A stretch of 64,000 nucleotides of DNA from Promerops cafer (GCA_013398275.1 VZSE01014414.1:1-64000), one strand, 5' to 3'; positions 23,826 to 36,400 are shown, numbered from the stretch's first letter. The notes: generated by a model from the letters alone, not told the origin. Made by a program: numbers and translations.

Positions 23826-23899
23826 ATTTTGGGGTCTGAAGCTGCGGTGGTGTCCTTGGTTCTGGGGCTGGAAAAGGATTGTTTTGTCTGACTAAAGTG

Positions 23900-24200
23900 T
23901 GAGGAGAACTTGCTAACACTTTGTATGTTGGTTTATATCTTGGCTGGTTTTGTGCACAGGAATGCAGAAAACAGCATCCTTCAGGTCTACAACAGTGAAC
24001 CACCCTAATATGCCTGTCAGTGTGGTCAAAAGGGTGTAGGGACTGGCTACCACTGGGTATATGTCCTCTGTAATTTTAATTGCTCTTAAATCTTGCACTA
24101 ATCAATAACTCTTACCATATGAGGAGACAGCTAAGAGCACCTTGTCCTAATTTTGGCTCCTCCACTAACTCCAAATGCGGATTGGGGAAGTCACTTCCTT
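23900..24200 (-). pseudogene. Decayed retroviral pol (reverse transcriptase) fragment, class I ERV-like
   Basis: One minus-strand frame at 23913-24098 shows the conserved N-terminal RT block: QDLRAI, then a HP.V.NPYTLL-like segment, then WFTVVDLKDAVFCIP. The DLKDAFF-type motif is typical of gamma-like retroviral RT. The frame is closed by stops on both sides and only about 60 residues are readable. The rest of pol and env appear deleted before the adjacent LTR. It is a dead remnant. Confidence 0.75.
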
Positions 24201-24339
24201 GCCTTTCCCCTTGCCCAACACCTGTAAACTGTTGATTCCAATAAATTCTTGATTAAAAACCTTCATGTTAACTGCAGAGATGTGTCTATGTTCTCCTGCT
24301 TGATGCCATGTGCAGTCTTTGAGCTAAGACCGGACTCTG

Positions 24340-24740
24340 TCTTAGAATTCCAGAACCATTTGGGTAGGAAGGGACCTTAAAGATCACTGTGTTTCACCCC
24401 CCTGCCATGGACAGGGACATCTTCCACTATCCCAGGTTGCTCCAAGCCCTGTCCAACCTGGCCTTGAACATTTCCAGGGATGGGGCAACCACAGCTTCTC
24501 TGGGCAACCTGTGCCAGAGCTCACTACACACACAGTAAAGAATTTCTTCCTGATATCCAGTCTAACGCTGTCCTCAGTCAGTTTAAAGCCATCCCCCCCT
24601 TGTCCTGTCACTTTATGCCCTCATACAAAGTCCCTTTACAGCTCTCTTGGAGACTGCTTAGGTGCTGGAAAGTGTCTGAAGTTCTCCCTAGACCCTTCTC
24701 TTTTCCGGGCTGAAGGATCATTGAAAACATCTCCTCCTAA
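24340..24740 (-). mobile_element. CR1 LINE 3' fragment
   Basis: This is a reverse-complement CR1 3' end: CATTTGGGTAGGAAGGGACC, GGTTGCTCCAAGCCCTGTCC, TTTCCAGGGATGGGGCAACC and AATTTCTTCCTGATATCCAG, continuing to the internal CCTTCTCTTTTCCGGGCTGA block. Confidence 0.92.
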
Positions 24741-26484
24741 TTCTGAATAACTAGAAAACATCAGAGCAGAAATTCAGTCAAAATGTTTCTACCTTACCTT
24801 TAAAAAGAAAGAGTGAAAACCTTCATTTGTTTTTGCTTCAGGAAGCTCTCTGCGCCAACGGAGAAGAAAGTCCCTTTCTAAAATAACAAGAAATTCATTA
24901 GCACTGCTTGTACTTTTTTAAGGTCACCATTACAGATATTTTTGATAACACATCCTTTTACGCACATGTGGTCTGGTCTGATGGTGGAGATAATGCTGTT
25001 TACCTGAAGAGTAGGTTTGGGGTGGGTTTTTTTTATGTCTTCCTTGTTTTTCAGGAACAGAAGGATGGACAATGCTCACACCTGGCCATTGCTCGTTTAT
25101 AGTTAAGGCAGTGGAATGAGTGTAGAAGGAAAAACAAGGCACATGGTGAACACTGTCAGGTTGAAAAAGATGAAAGCTCAGTGTTCAATTTCCACCATTT
25201 TCCTTCCAAGATACAATGGTGGGATCAGATCTTCAAGGACTTTAGAGAACTCTATCTCTGGCTATACTGCTTTTGTTTTTCTTAAGAACTATAAGAGTTG
25301 ACAGGCTGAGCTGTATCATCAGGGTAGTTCAGTATCAGGCCCTTTTCAATAATCAGGATAATATTTCTGAAGGAAGAGGCAAGAAATCCTGCCCAGAAAA
25401 ATGCAGAATAATCAGCCTTTGTTCCTAATCTTGTTTTAACTTCCAGTCATTGGGTTGTTTTATAACATGTAAAAGTTTTTCCATCTTGAATGAGATATAC
25501 ACTCAGAATAAACACACAGCTCTTTGTTTCTTACTCAAGCAGCGTCTTGTGAACTGTAGAGTTATCAAAAACCGCATGGCAAACAATTATGTATTTTCAT
25601 ATAATTAAAACTATGACCAAAAATAAGTCCTAGGATATAAAGTGGAATATGGAAAGTGTCCCAGTAAATGAGGAAAGTGGTGTTCCAAGGATTGAGTTCT
25701 GGAGATGACTGACCACCTGGCTGCAGCCCATGCTTGAAAACGTATTGGGCATCTCAGTTTTAGAAAGCTAAACATGGATGAGATTAGTTATATTTTAATT
25801 GTATAAGACAACATCCCTGAGTCCATATATCCATATATAGTCCTCTTGTGAGATGGAAAGTGGAACTTCTATACAGCTGGAAAATGCTGCTTGGGGCTTG
25901 AGGAAGTTCCAAATCCTAAACCAGAGTCATATGCCTTAGACCTGACTCGTCAGGGATGAGGATGTTCCAGTGCTCCTGTCTCTGTTGGCATCACACACCT
26001 CTGTGGCAGAAACAATCTGGAAGGGTTGGCAAGTAAGTCCTCTACCACTACCCTAAATCAGCATTTCTTCATTCAACAGATTCTGAACATGTGCCTTAGC
26101 ATCAAAAATTCACATGTAATATCAATGCCACTGGGCACACTTCAGGGCCCAGGATGCTGCACATGATCCACATGAGAAGAAATCCACACAAAAAGACAAC
26201 GAGACCATATCCCAGAAAAAAATTCTGCATGGAAAATAAGCCGAATTTCTGTTTAAAAGCTGGGGATCCATAATGGAGGAGGAGAACTCCTTTTGGCATT
26301 TTCCAAGTGGTCAGAGCACTTGGAGAGTAAATCCAGAGCAAGTCTGGATGCTAAATTTTCATCTCTCTGGAGAAGTACAGCAAGTAACAAAGCCATAGAA
26401 ATAACCACAGACTTGTCAAACAGTTCAGATTGGAAACAAGGCTGGTAATGAGATCCCACCTGGATTTATTCACTTGGGGCTTGC

Positions 26485-26560
26485 AAACCTCCAAGGATGG
26501 AGACTGCACAAACTCTCTGGGCAACCTGTTACTATCCATGAGCATTTCAGGGCCCATTAA
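26485..26560 (-). mobile_element. Short diverged CR1 remnant
   Basis: Only the AACCTCCAAGGATGGAGACT and CTCTCTGGGCAACCTGTTAC blocks remain recognisable. Confidence 0.55.
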
Positions 26561-27027
26561 TGTGCTTTTAACGCCAAATAGTTCTGTTTATGCCAAGAAT
26601 GTCATGACAGCCACCATGACGGGACATCAGAGAATTCTCTTTGAACTTCAAGTTCTTGGACTCAGCTGTTTTGTGCTGAAAACAGGGTTCATGAGAACTT
26701 GATATACATCTTGAGCAAGCGGAAAGGTAACCTCACCTATCTGTGAATCATCAAAGCAGAGGCATTTCCAGAGCAATGTCGCTGTGCTCGATAACAACCC
26801 ACAGTTCTTAGAATTTAATCTCATATCCAGAATTTTATTTCAGTCCAAAAAGACTACCTGTAAATATGGATAGAGCTTTCATTCAGATGTTTGTAAAGCT
26901 GATTATCTTCTCCACTTCCAAATGCTCCTTCTCTGTTTGCCTTGGCTTCCAGTATCTTTCTCAGTTATTAGTTTTAAAACTGGTGACCAATGCAACAGAG
27001 GTTTAACTCCCCCCCATACCTCTAATA

Positions 27028-27135
27028 TTCATAAAATCACAGAATCATAGAATTTTAAGCTGGAAGTGACACACAGGGATGACTGAGTCCAACTCCCAGC
27101 AAAGGTTCTTAGTTCAGATCTTTGTAGGTCCATTT
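27028..27135 (-). mobile_element. CR1-like 3' terminal remnant
   Basis: The terminal phrase ATCACAGAATCATAGAATTT, followed by a diverged TGGAAGTGACACACAGGGAT block, matches the reverse complement of a CR1 3' end. Confidence 0.6.
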
Positions 27136-28739
27136 CAATCAGGATCTTCTAGAATTCCAAAAAGACAAACCTCCTGAAATCCCTGCAGTTTCTCCGGCAG
27201 TGGGATTTTCAGCATGTAAGAAACCTGCATTTTTGGCAGACACCCACTGTGTGGCTAACACAGGGGAGTTCTGAATAATTTCTTATCCAAATCCTTCCTC
27301 TAGCAGAGCAGCACAACCCCTTTTTTTTTCTCAGTGATGGTAGATATCCCATCTGTACTGAGTCTAGTATGTGTCATATTTTCACTGTTATGTTTTTGAC
27401 GGTTTCTTGCTTCTTCAAACAAGCTTGAGAGAGTGGTGGTAGGACAAAATGGTCATTTCCTCATTTAAAGCATGTTTTTTTTCCCATGGCTGGCCAAACA
27501 AAAACACTCCCTGTGCAGTGTCAAAAGCAATGGAGTTTTCTTTAGCTGTCATCAAAAATATTGAAGTATGTGTGTTGGAAACTTCATCTGTGATGAAACG
27601 TTTCTGTTCTGAGACATTTCTTACTCATTTTAGTTATGGAACTCAGTCAAAGTATGAAATTAGGTGAAAATGTGAAGCAAAAAGGGGGAAAAACCCCCAC
27701 AATTTTCTGGAGATTTGGGTTATTCTGTTATGACAAAAGGCACTGCTTCCTTCACTGCTTACACAGTCACATTTTCAGCTGTTCCCTCAGCAGACGAAAG
27801 AATATTTCAAATGCCTTTCTAAGCATTTTCAATTCCTTCAGGTTGCTAATCCTTGAAGTTTGGGTTTTGGGTTTTTTTCAGGCAGCAAACCTAAGCCGAT
27901 CTGCCCAAGCCAGGACAAGTTTTCCACTGGGACTTTCCTCTTCATATTTCATTTTGCCCTGTGGGCAAAGCTAAAGATCACTGGGAGGACAACGGCAAGC
28001 ATTTTCTGGGGGGAAAAAAAAAGAAAAAAAAAGAGGACAATCAAATCCAGAAAGGTTTGGAGGTTCTGCCAGGGTGACCACAAAAAGTATGTTGTGTAGC
28101 AGGGTCGGTTCTCCGCTTGGGAACTCCACCATTGGCTGGAAACCACCATTTAATGGGATTTAACTACTTTTTCAGCAGGTTGACACTGCTCTGATCAGCC
28201 CTCATGTTTTGCTTTTGTGCCACGTGCTGGCCCCCACCATTTCCCACCTGTGTGAGTGGGAGCTGCTCTGTTGCCCTGATCCTCAGAGGTTCTGAAGGGT
28301 GGTTTCTCACAGCCACCCCAAAAAACTCCAGTTAGGTTGCCATGCACTGCCCTCTAATGCCATTTTGCCATAATAGCAGCCCTCACTCTCAGAGGAGATC
28401 TGTAACATAAAACAAGTCATCCACATCCACCAAAACTGCTATCAGTGCTTTAGGGAAATGAGACATAAATGAGACATTTATAGGCTGCTTTATTTTCCCC
28501 CCAGCACTGCTTTATTTTACACATTCTTAGGGATCATCGTCAGGGAGAAGAATGAGAACTCCCTATTTACCTTTTCTGGACCATTTTGGGTGCTTGATGC
28601 TTTCAGGGTCCCCTTCAGCTGCCTCTTTTCACCCAACACATCTGATTTCTTTAAGTTTTTTATTTCACTTCTGCTTCTTGGAGAGGGTGAGATACCCAGG
28701 AGTGCAGGTGGCCACTCAAACGTGCATGTGCATGTTGGA

Positions 28740-29110
28740 TTTATGAGGATACTTTCTCGTTTTTTAAGATTTTAATGCTTCCCAGCAGCCTGTTTGCTTT
28801 CCTGCTTCCTTCCTTCACTAAGTAGGCATTTCTGGAAAATTATCCACAATGAATGCAGCATCTCTTTCCTTAATGGAAGCAGCTGATTTAGAGCTGCCAC
28901 TGTGTGTGTTTTGATAGTGCTGTTTTCTCTTGTGTGCATTGCTTTGCATTCATTAACACTGGATCCCATCTGCCATCTCATCACCCAGCCAGTGCCACGC
29001 CATCCTTCTTCAGCTTCTTGCTTCCAGCTTTTGGCTGATTACTCTGAAAAAAATTGGGATTCACAGCAGATTTCACCACCTTGGCTGTTCACCTTTTCCA
29101 GGTGACCTGT
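28740..29110 (-). mobile_element. Old CR1/L3-like LINE remnant
   Basis: The phrases GCATTCATTAACACTGGATC, CATCTGCCATCTCATCACCC and GATTTCACCACCTTGGCTGT resemble an ancient amniote CR1-like LINE segment. The match is from memory and diverged, so family and limits are uncertain. Confidence 0.45.
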
Positions 29111-29219
29111 TGGTACAATGAGGGGTTCCAATCAAGGTTGGTGGGTCTTCTCACAGTGGGAAAATCATTTTATTCACAGCTTTTTGGACCTGCCTGTAAT
29201 TAATCCCACCTCCATAATT

Positions 29220-29250
29220 CTCCTCTCCTCTCCTCTCCTCTCCTCTCCTC
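29220..29250. repeat. (TCCTC)n microsatellite
   Basis: About six perfect TCCTC units lie in a row. Confidence 0.95.
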
Positions 29251-31179
29251 AGAGTTCAGGAGACCCAGCTCCATCAAATTCATCTCAAAATGATGAGAAA
29301 ATTGTGAAGCTGGGAGAAAAGAGCTGCAAGAAAACGACAGAGCCACGTGAGATTAGAAAGGCAGGTACAGAGATAGAACTGGTGACACAGCAATCATGAG
29401 TGCAATTCAAGAGGAAAAGCACCAACATGGCAAGGTTTGAAATACAAATGGAAAAAAATAAAAATAGCTGGAAGATTAGACCTCAACATCTCTAAGGGTC
29501 TGTAGGAGGCACAGAGCTGGCCAGTGCTCCCCAAACTTTGCAGATGTAGCTGAAAAGGAGATTTCAGCCACAATTAATCCCCCTTCAAGATGTGTAGTGC
29601 TGGGATTGACCTCACATATTTCTCCTCCATTTCCAGTCTGTCTGGGACCTTGGCAGCAGGGGGAGGTTTCTTTATCTGCCTGCAGCCTCCCCGAATTTAA
29701 TGAGAAGGATTTCCGTGGCTCCTTTGCTCCTAAGTGGGTGTGTACAAATACACTGCAGCTATTATTACAAACATTGATGGATCCGTTTTGATCCATGCCT
29801 AATGCACTTCCCAGACTTAACCAAGAGCTGCTTCTCTCCTTGTGAGTTATCTGATTCATGCCTTTAATAGGTAGTTATTTACAGGTCTGATAATTCAGCC
29901 TTTACCCTCCCTGTTATGACTTGTTCTGAGGAGGAACTGAAATCTCCTGTTGCTCTCGTGTTTTTTCCACCTTTGCAGACTCTAATCTCCTTTGAGTTTC
30001 TCCCAGTGGCTGTCATGCTGTGATATTGCTCTGTGACATTTCTATCCACAGGGATTTCTCTCAGTACCTTTTGATGCAATTAATTATTTGATTCCTTCCT
30101 TGAACATAGGATACATAGTTTTTTTCTCAGTGGGATTCTTAAGCTGTAAAAGTAGTACCTTGCTGATTTTTTTTTTCTTCCACAAGGTTACAGATATGTG
30201 AATTATATCAATCCTTCCTTTAAAAAATGCAGGTATTGCTAAAGCAAGAAACCATAGGAAGATGCTTGGGAGATCCTCTATAAATAAAGTGAAGATAATT
30301 TCTTTTTATATTTAAGAAGCTTTCACTGTCATTATGAATATAGACATATCTGTAAATGTGTTTAGAAAGACTGCATTAATAGAAAGCAGCATAAGTAGGA
30401 GAGGAAGTAGTAGCTTTATTTTATTTATTTTTTCAGTTAACCACGGGGAAATAAACTGCACAATAGCACAGTCGGAAGCAATGCTGGAGATAAAGACTTT
30501 CTGATTAATACAGAGATAGTGCTTGTAATATTTTGAGGTTGAGGTGCCAGATCTATCTGCTTCAGGGCTGGAGGTTGTGTTTGGCTTGCAGACAGTCTTG
30601 CATGTTCATTTGCATCATCATGTGGTGCAAGTGGCTATAATTCTTAGAAAACTCAGCTCATCTATTTCATGTGCTTGGTATGAGCTGGAGATACACTGGC
30701 CCAGTATATGTAGAAAAAGAAAATCCATTTCTGCCTCTGTCAAAAAGAAGACATTAAATAATTAGTGCAAGATACTGGGCTGGGAAATTGGTATGTTTGG
30801 GTAAAATCCAGGCTCAGACAGATACAGAATTTTAAGGTTTGCTTTAGAAAACAAAAATTATTTCTACAGACCGAACCAGCCCACTTCAGGCCCAAACAAC
30901 ATAATGCAGCAAGACCTTCTAATAGCCAAATATTTTGCAATAACAATTACCCGGTGACCTCAGTGGCAGTGATGGCACAGTAAAATGGCAGCAAACATGC
31001 TGGAATAACAGACAGAATTGTTTGAAATACACTTGATGAGGAATAAGTTTTCTGGTTTTGTAACTTTCTCAGTGTGACTGTGTTGCCAAACTCACAAGAG
31101 TCTCGTATCATTGTCTCCATTTCCCCCCCGCGCAGCATCTCAGGTGCCCTTGGTAAGTAACTGGAAGTACCGAATGGCC

Positions 31180-31465
31180 GTGGAGACAGGTTACTCACTG
31201 AATAAGTTACCACAGATTACTTAAGGAGCTAGAAACACGGTATGGAAAATTGTAATAGAACATCCAGGGCAAACAGCGTTGGGCATAAATCCAGCCCTGC
31301 CCTCGGTTCCTGTCACTGTCACCACAGAGATCAGTGCCCGCCCTCCTGCTCTCGGGAGGGTGCTGAAGACTCCGGTGACGTTGTTCAGTGGTCCTAAACA
31401 ACCCAAATGTCCTCAGGGCTTCCCCTCCAGACCCTTCCCCATCCCCGTGGCCTCCTGCGGACGCT
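31180..31465. repeat. 286-bp duplicated block, copy 1 (probable assembly artefact)
   Basis: This block is identical by eye to 31893-32178 at a constant offset of 713. It ends exactly at the N at 31466. Perfect identity and N-bounded ends point to one locus assembled twice rather than a biological duplication. Confidence 0.9.
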
Positions 31466-31466
31466 N
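31466..31466. other. Assembly gap (single N)
   Basis: A single N ends duplicated copy 1 and begins a 425-bp GC-rich contig piece. Confidence 0.95.
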
Positions 31467-31760
31467 GCCCGGCCCCGGCCGTGTGGGGAGGCGGCTCTGG
31501 GCCCCGCGGGGTGTGGGGAGGCAGGGCAGGGCGGGTGTGCCACGCTCAGAGGCTCCTCGGAGGGATCCGGGCCTGTGTGCAAGGTGGGGGGGCGTCAGGG
31601 CCTGCTTCGCGCCTCTGTTCCCAGAGTGACGGAGATCGCAGCCCACCCTTCCTTTTATCGTGGGGACAGCCCCTGTGCCTCGCTGCCTTGTCCCTTCCCC
31701 GCGGTGACAGCGCCCTCCCTGCCTTCATCCGTACATCCCTGCGTGGTCCGGGGAAGGGCA
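31467..31760. other. GC-rich segment between gaps
   Basis: This CpG-rich piece lies between the first two Ns and runs into a CR1 fragment. It plausibly belongs to the RBM17 CpG island, but its placement and orientation relative to 31893-32512 are doubtful because of the flanking duplication. Confidence 0.5.
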
Positions 31761-31891
31761 GCGGAGGTGGGGAAGGGTCTGGAGCACAGGTCTGAGGAGG
31801 AGAAACTGTGTAAGCTCAGCCTGGAGAAAAGGAGGTTCAGGGTGACCTTCTCACTCTCCCCAGCTCCTTGATAGGAGGGTGCAGCCAGGTG
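31761..31891 (+). mobile_element. CR1 LINE fragment cut by a gap
   Basis: The phrases GGTCTGGAGCACAGGTCTGA, AGCCTGGAGAAAAGGAGGTT and GATAGGAGGGTGCAGCCAGG are CR1 in forward orientation. It stops abruptly at the N at 31892. Confidence 0.85.
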
Positions 31892-31892
31892 N
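31892..31892. other. Assembly gap (single N)
   Basis: A single N separates a truncated CR1 end from duplicated copy 2. Confidence 0.95.
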
Positions 31893-32178
31893 GTGGAGAC
31901 AGGTTACTCACTGAATAAGTTACCACAGATTACTTAAGGAGCTAGAAACACGGTATGGAAAATTGTAATAGAACATCCAGGGCAAACAGCGTTGGGCATA
32001 AATCCAGCCCTGCCCTCGGTTCCTGTCACTGTCACCACAGAGATCAGTGCCCGCCCTCCTGCTCTCGGGAGGGTGCTGAAGACTCCGGTGACGTTGTTCA
32101 GTGGTCCTAAACAACCCAAATGTCCTCAGGGCTTCCCCTCCAGACCCTTCCCCATCCCCGTGGCCTCCTGCGGACGCT
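31893..32178. repeat. 286-bp duplicated block, copy 2 (probable assembly artefact)
   Basis: This copy starts exactly one base after the N at 31892 and matches 31180-31465. It is the copy that continues into the GC-rich RBM17 promoter. Confidence 0.9.
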
Positions 32179-32512
32179 CTTCGTGGTTCAGAGATTCTAT
32201 GATTAAATAAAAGCTCCGAGCGCAGATTACACTCGACGTGCGCTGTGAGAACCCGAAGGAACCTGGGCTGCTTATTCTCCGGGTAGCCAGGGAGCTTCTT
32301 CGCCACTGCGAGGGCAGCTGAGGCGGGGGCAGCACTCCACCCGCCTCCTGCACTCCCTGCCGCCCTCCCAGTCTCCGGGAGCTGCCGCGCCGCCCTCCCA
32401 GTCCCTACTGGTCCGTACTGGGATGGCCGTGAGGGCGGCAATGGCGGCGGCGCCGCTCCCTCCTCCCGCCGCCGGAGGGCGCTGGCGCGGCGGCGCGGGG
32501 CGCAGTGCGCAG
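32179..32512 (+). promoter_or_regulatory. RBM17: RBM17 CpG-island promoter / probable non-coding exon 1
   Basis: The 3' half is extremely GC- and CpG-rich, with GGCGGC runs and no TATA box. A forward YY1 core (ATGGCGGC, 32441-32448) is typical of ubiquitous promoters near or just downstream of the start site. It lies about 0.9 kb before the first coding exon of RBM17. The exon 1 donor is not visible, perhaps lost at the N at 32513. Confidence 0.65.
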
Positions 32513-32513
32513 N
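32513..32513. other. Assembly gap (single N)
   Basis: A single N joins the GC-rich promoter end directly to CR1 sequence, so the RBM17 exon 1 donor may be missing here. Confidence 0.95.
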
Positions 32514-32875
32514 TGGAGAAAAGGAGGCTCTGGGAGACCTCCTCGCTCTCCACAACTCCCTGACAGGAGGGGACAGCCGGGGGGCGTCGGGCTCTGCTCA
32601 CAGGTAACCAGCAACAGAACAATAGGAAATGGCATCAAGCGGCGCCAGGAGAGGTTCTGGCTGGACATTAGGAAGCATTTCTTATCAGAAAAGGTGGTTA
32701 CGTGTTGGAACAGACTGCCCAGGGAGGTGGTGAAGTCCCCGTCCCTGGAGGTGTCCCAGGAATGTGGCACTGAGTGCTCTGGTGTGGGTGACAAGGTGGT
32801 CTTCAGTCGCAGGGTGGACTCGATGATTTCAGAGGTCTTTTCCAACTTGACTGATTCTGTGACTCCTCGGTGCAT
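32514..32875 (+). mobile_element. CR1 LINE 3' end
   Basis: Forward CR1 starts at TGGAGAAAAGGAGGCTCTGG. It continues through GGCTGGACATTAGGAAGCAT and CCAGGGAGGTGGTGAAGTCC and ends GACTCGATGATTTCAGAGGT...TTCCAACTTGACTGATTCTG, the canonical 3' terminus. It would lie in RBM17 intron 1. Confidence 0.93.
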
Positions 32876-33332
32876 CCTGTCTCCCCCTGGATAGCATCAC
32901 TCCTGCTGCCAAAATCCCACTGCTCTGTGGCAGGTGGGAATTCCTAAACCACCCTGTCCTCATCCTGTGAATCTATGCCTTTATAACCCCCGCTGTTTCA
33001 TCCCGAGGCCAGATGTTTAATAATCTTCAAAACCTCCAAAAGAAAACTTTTTGCAGTAAACTTCTTGCTATTGAGCCCTAATTTCACTGCAGGATTACAT
33101 TAATTCTTGAACAGTTTTCACTACCTTTCAAACTGTTATTTTTATGCAGCTTTGTTCTAGTTATGTGTATTTTCCACTGGCCAGAAAAAGGTCGATTTTC
33201 TCTGGGTTTAGGAAAAGTGAAATAAAAGGTGGTGTACCCATATATGCAAACTAATAGCAAATAACCTGGAAATAGGTTTGTGGTGTCATCTGGAGTTATT
33301 TTTTCGTCTTTCAGTTTTAAATTGAAGAGAAA

Positions 33333-33455
33333 ATGTCACTTTACGATGATTTGGGGGTTGAGACCAGCGATTCCAAAACAGAAGGCTGGTCCAAGAATTT
33401 CAAACTGCTGCAGTCTCAGTTGCAGGTGAAGAAAGCAGCTCTCACACAAGCAAAG
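33333..33455 (+). CDS. RBM17: RBM17 first coding exon (residues 1-41)
   Basis: The acceptor TTTTTCGTCTTTCAG lies at 33300-33314, so the exon starts at 33315 with 18 bases of 5' UTR. It encodes MSLYDDLGVETSDSK...AALTQAK and ends at AAAG|GTACAG, phase 0. Confidence 0.97.
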
Positions 33456-36400
33456 GTACAGTCCCTTTGTGGTTTTACTTTCTGTTTTTCAGACTTCTTT
33501 TGTGTTCAGTGCATTGTGTTTGTGACCTCAGAATACCAATTTGGGTAATTTTTTTTGCTGACATTTGTCTGTAAGTTTGTAGCAAAGAGCCTGGCAAAGC
33601 TGAAGGGGAGAAAGGGAAAATGCATTTTTCTTGATGTCTCTCAGAGGAAATGTTGCAAAATTAAAACTGAAGGAAATACCGATGTATGTGGTGCAAACCT
33701 CTGAGCTTTTAACCAGCAGAGCCAAAAGCTGATCTTCAAGTTTAGCTTTAAAGTTAGTGAGATTCAGCTTTATAATTTTCTTTTATGTAAGTAGGGGTCA
33801 CACTGTGATTATTTACATGTTTACATCATTTTATGGTTGTTATTTAAAAGGCTCTTGGTGCTAACCTGTAAATCATAATGTATTAGAAATTTTTACAGCA
33901 AGTATTTTCAGAGTAGATGAAAGGGAGGAATGCAAGATGATTCTTATTAGACTGTGACAGTGCCATTTTCTATTTTTATTGCTGCTTCTTTTTATTTCAC
34001 CCTTTTTCTTTGAGCAGTGTTGAGAGTTTGGTTCAGGCAGGACACAGGTGCTCTTTGGGGTGTGTAGGTTCTTGTAGTGAGACTACTTAATTAAAAGAAG
34101 AAGCAGTAGCACTGATGCCAGATACTTAAATAGCCTTTTTTTCACTGGAATTACTCCTGATTTATGCTGCTGAAATTGGGGGCAGGATTTAGTTGATAAT
34201 TGGAAAAAACTGCATAGGTGAAATTTTCTGACTGCTGTATTAGTTATATTCCTTGTCCATGTAACTGATATGCAGTGTATCCATAGCCTAACAGAAGAAT
34301 AGGATTAGAAAACTCAAGAGATCAGAAGAGATTAAAATATTTTATGTGATGATAGATGGGAAGAACAGCGGGTCTTTGGAATAAATCTGAGTTTCCTAGA
34401 AACTAACTCAGTTCAAACTCACCTGAAATGATTGGATGAATTTTTAATGTGTATTTCTGGTCCCAGTCAAAACCTAGGACCATTCACCTACCACTGCAAA
34501 GTATATCAAGTAAGCTGATTTTTAGAAAACTGCTTCATCTTTTTTAGACATTGTGTGTTTTGGTGATTTTTGCAGAGTCAGAGAACAAAACAAACCACAG
34601 TCCTTGCTCCAGTGATTGACCTGAAACGAGGCAGCTCCTCTGATGAGAGACAGATCGTGGACACACCCCCTCATGTAGCAGCTGGGCTAAAGGTAAGACC
34701 AGGGCAGCTGGAAGTTCCAAATATTTTGGAAGTTGAATGTTTCCTAGTGGTCAAAAATGTGGTTATTTTCTAAGAATGTCTTCCTCTGCTGAGAGTTCTT
34801 TAATTAACATTTCAACTTTATTCAGACTTAAGTGTGGTACAGCATGGAATTAGCACGGTTAATGTGCAGTTATAAAACAGTGTTCTTAGGATCCTGGGCA
34901 GCTTCAAATTACTTGGCAAGACAGCAACTTGGGCAGCTAAATAGTGACTATAATTGTGATTGCACCAGTGTTGGAACTGGACATGTATAACAATCAACTG
35001 AAAAATAAAAGAAAAGCCACCTAACCTTTTAAATGGATTTCTCATGATAAGGAATCAAGACAAACACTCTCCCTGCAGCTTTTTCGAAGAAAAGGTTCTG
35101 AAATGGTTCTTTCAGATTAGAGGAGAACAGTCTGTGTGCCTCTGTTGGTATTGTATTAATAGCAGCTGATAAAAAGCCTGATGAGATTGTGTGGGAGGAC
35201 TCTGGCAGATGGTTGCAGCAGCAAGATGCCATAAAGCTTCTAATGATGCATTAGTGGGGTTTGAAAAGTTCTTGTCCCTGCTGATTTGCTGCTGCTTTGC
35301 ATTTTGCAGGGGGAGGGGGTGGTTCTTTCTTCATGGGAAAAGTTTGATGTGATGAGAGACTGGATGAAATGTTAGTTTTAAATAAAACCAAGATTTTTTT
35401 CTAGCACCAGTGGGATTAGGATATTACCTGACATTACAGAAGTCCGGAATCGGAAGTGTTAAATTTTTGCTTTCCAACGGGGTGTTGTTTTCAGATCTCA
35501 GCTAAAAAAAAAATATTTTTTTTTTTCAGGATCCTGTCCCTAGTGGTTTTTCTGCAGGAGATGTGTTGATTCCCCTGGCAGATGAGTATGATCCCATGTT
35601 CCCAAATGACTACGAAAAAGTGGTGAAACGTCAGAGAGAGGAGCGGCAGCGGCAGCGGGAGCTGGAGAGGCAAAAGGAGATTGAAGAGAGAGAAAAGTAA
35701 GGCTTTTGTTTAAAGGCTTGACATATGGACTCTTATCTAAAGAACAGGCATGTCAATTTGTTTAATTTTATCTCTCTGTTTTCTTGGAAGCTCTTAGAAG
35801 TTTTGTGAATACTGTGTGCTTGTAGAAACAAGCGCAGTGTTTTAATTAATATGTTTTAATGCTCTTGGTAAAAATCACCTAACAGTGTAAAAACAATAAG
35901 AATTATCAGCTTTGCAGCTTCTTCTGCTGAAAGACCCTTGTCAAAATTATTCTAAATTTACTTTGTTTCAGTAATAGCAGCAATATTTGGGTACTTCATG
36001 CATCGTTATCAGACTTTGACCTTGCAGGTGTTTTAGAGTATTTGATATCAGTGGCACCTGACTACAGAAAAACCTTTTCAACACTCAGTCATGAATCATC
36101 CTTTCTGCTTCTAAAAACTACAAACTCATCCATGGATGCATTCAGTTTTAAATGCAGCTAGCACAGCCTTTGAGAGGCATAGTTACATTTCCTTTTTTAA
36201 TACTCAGCAATCAGTAATTTAATTATTAAGTAAGTTAATTATGTGTTTATTAATCTATTGTCTCTGGACAAAAGAAAATACTGCTTTATTTTTAATGCCC
36301 TTTCCCTGAAATAAGAAATCTCTGTAATCATGTCAAGGAAGTTGAATGCATATTCAGTATCTGATTGTTATAAGTGGTAAAATGTCTGCCAGCCAGGCAG

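Noticed and set aside
29220..29250. Regular pentamer array considered as a structured repeat system
   Set aside because: It is an ordinary microsatellite. No CRISPR-type array with unique spacers exists anywhere in the window.
31920..32555. 211-codon minus-strand frame across the RBM17 CpG island
   Set aside because: It crosses an N and duplicated sequence in GC-rich DNA, so it is an artefact of composition and assembly.
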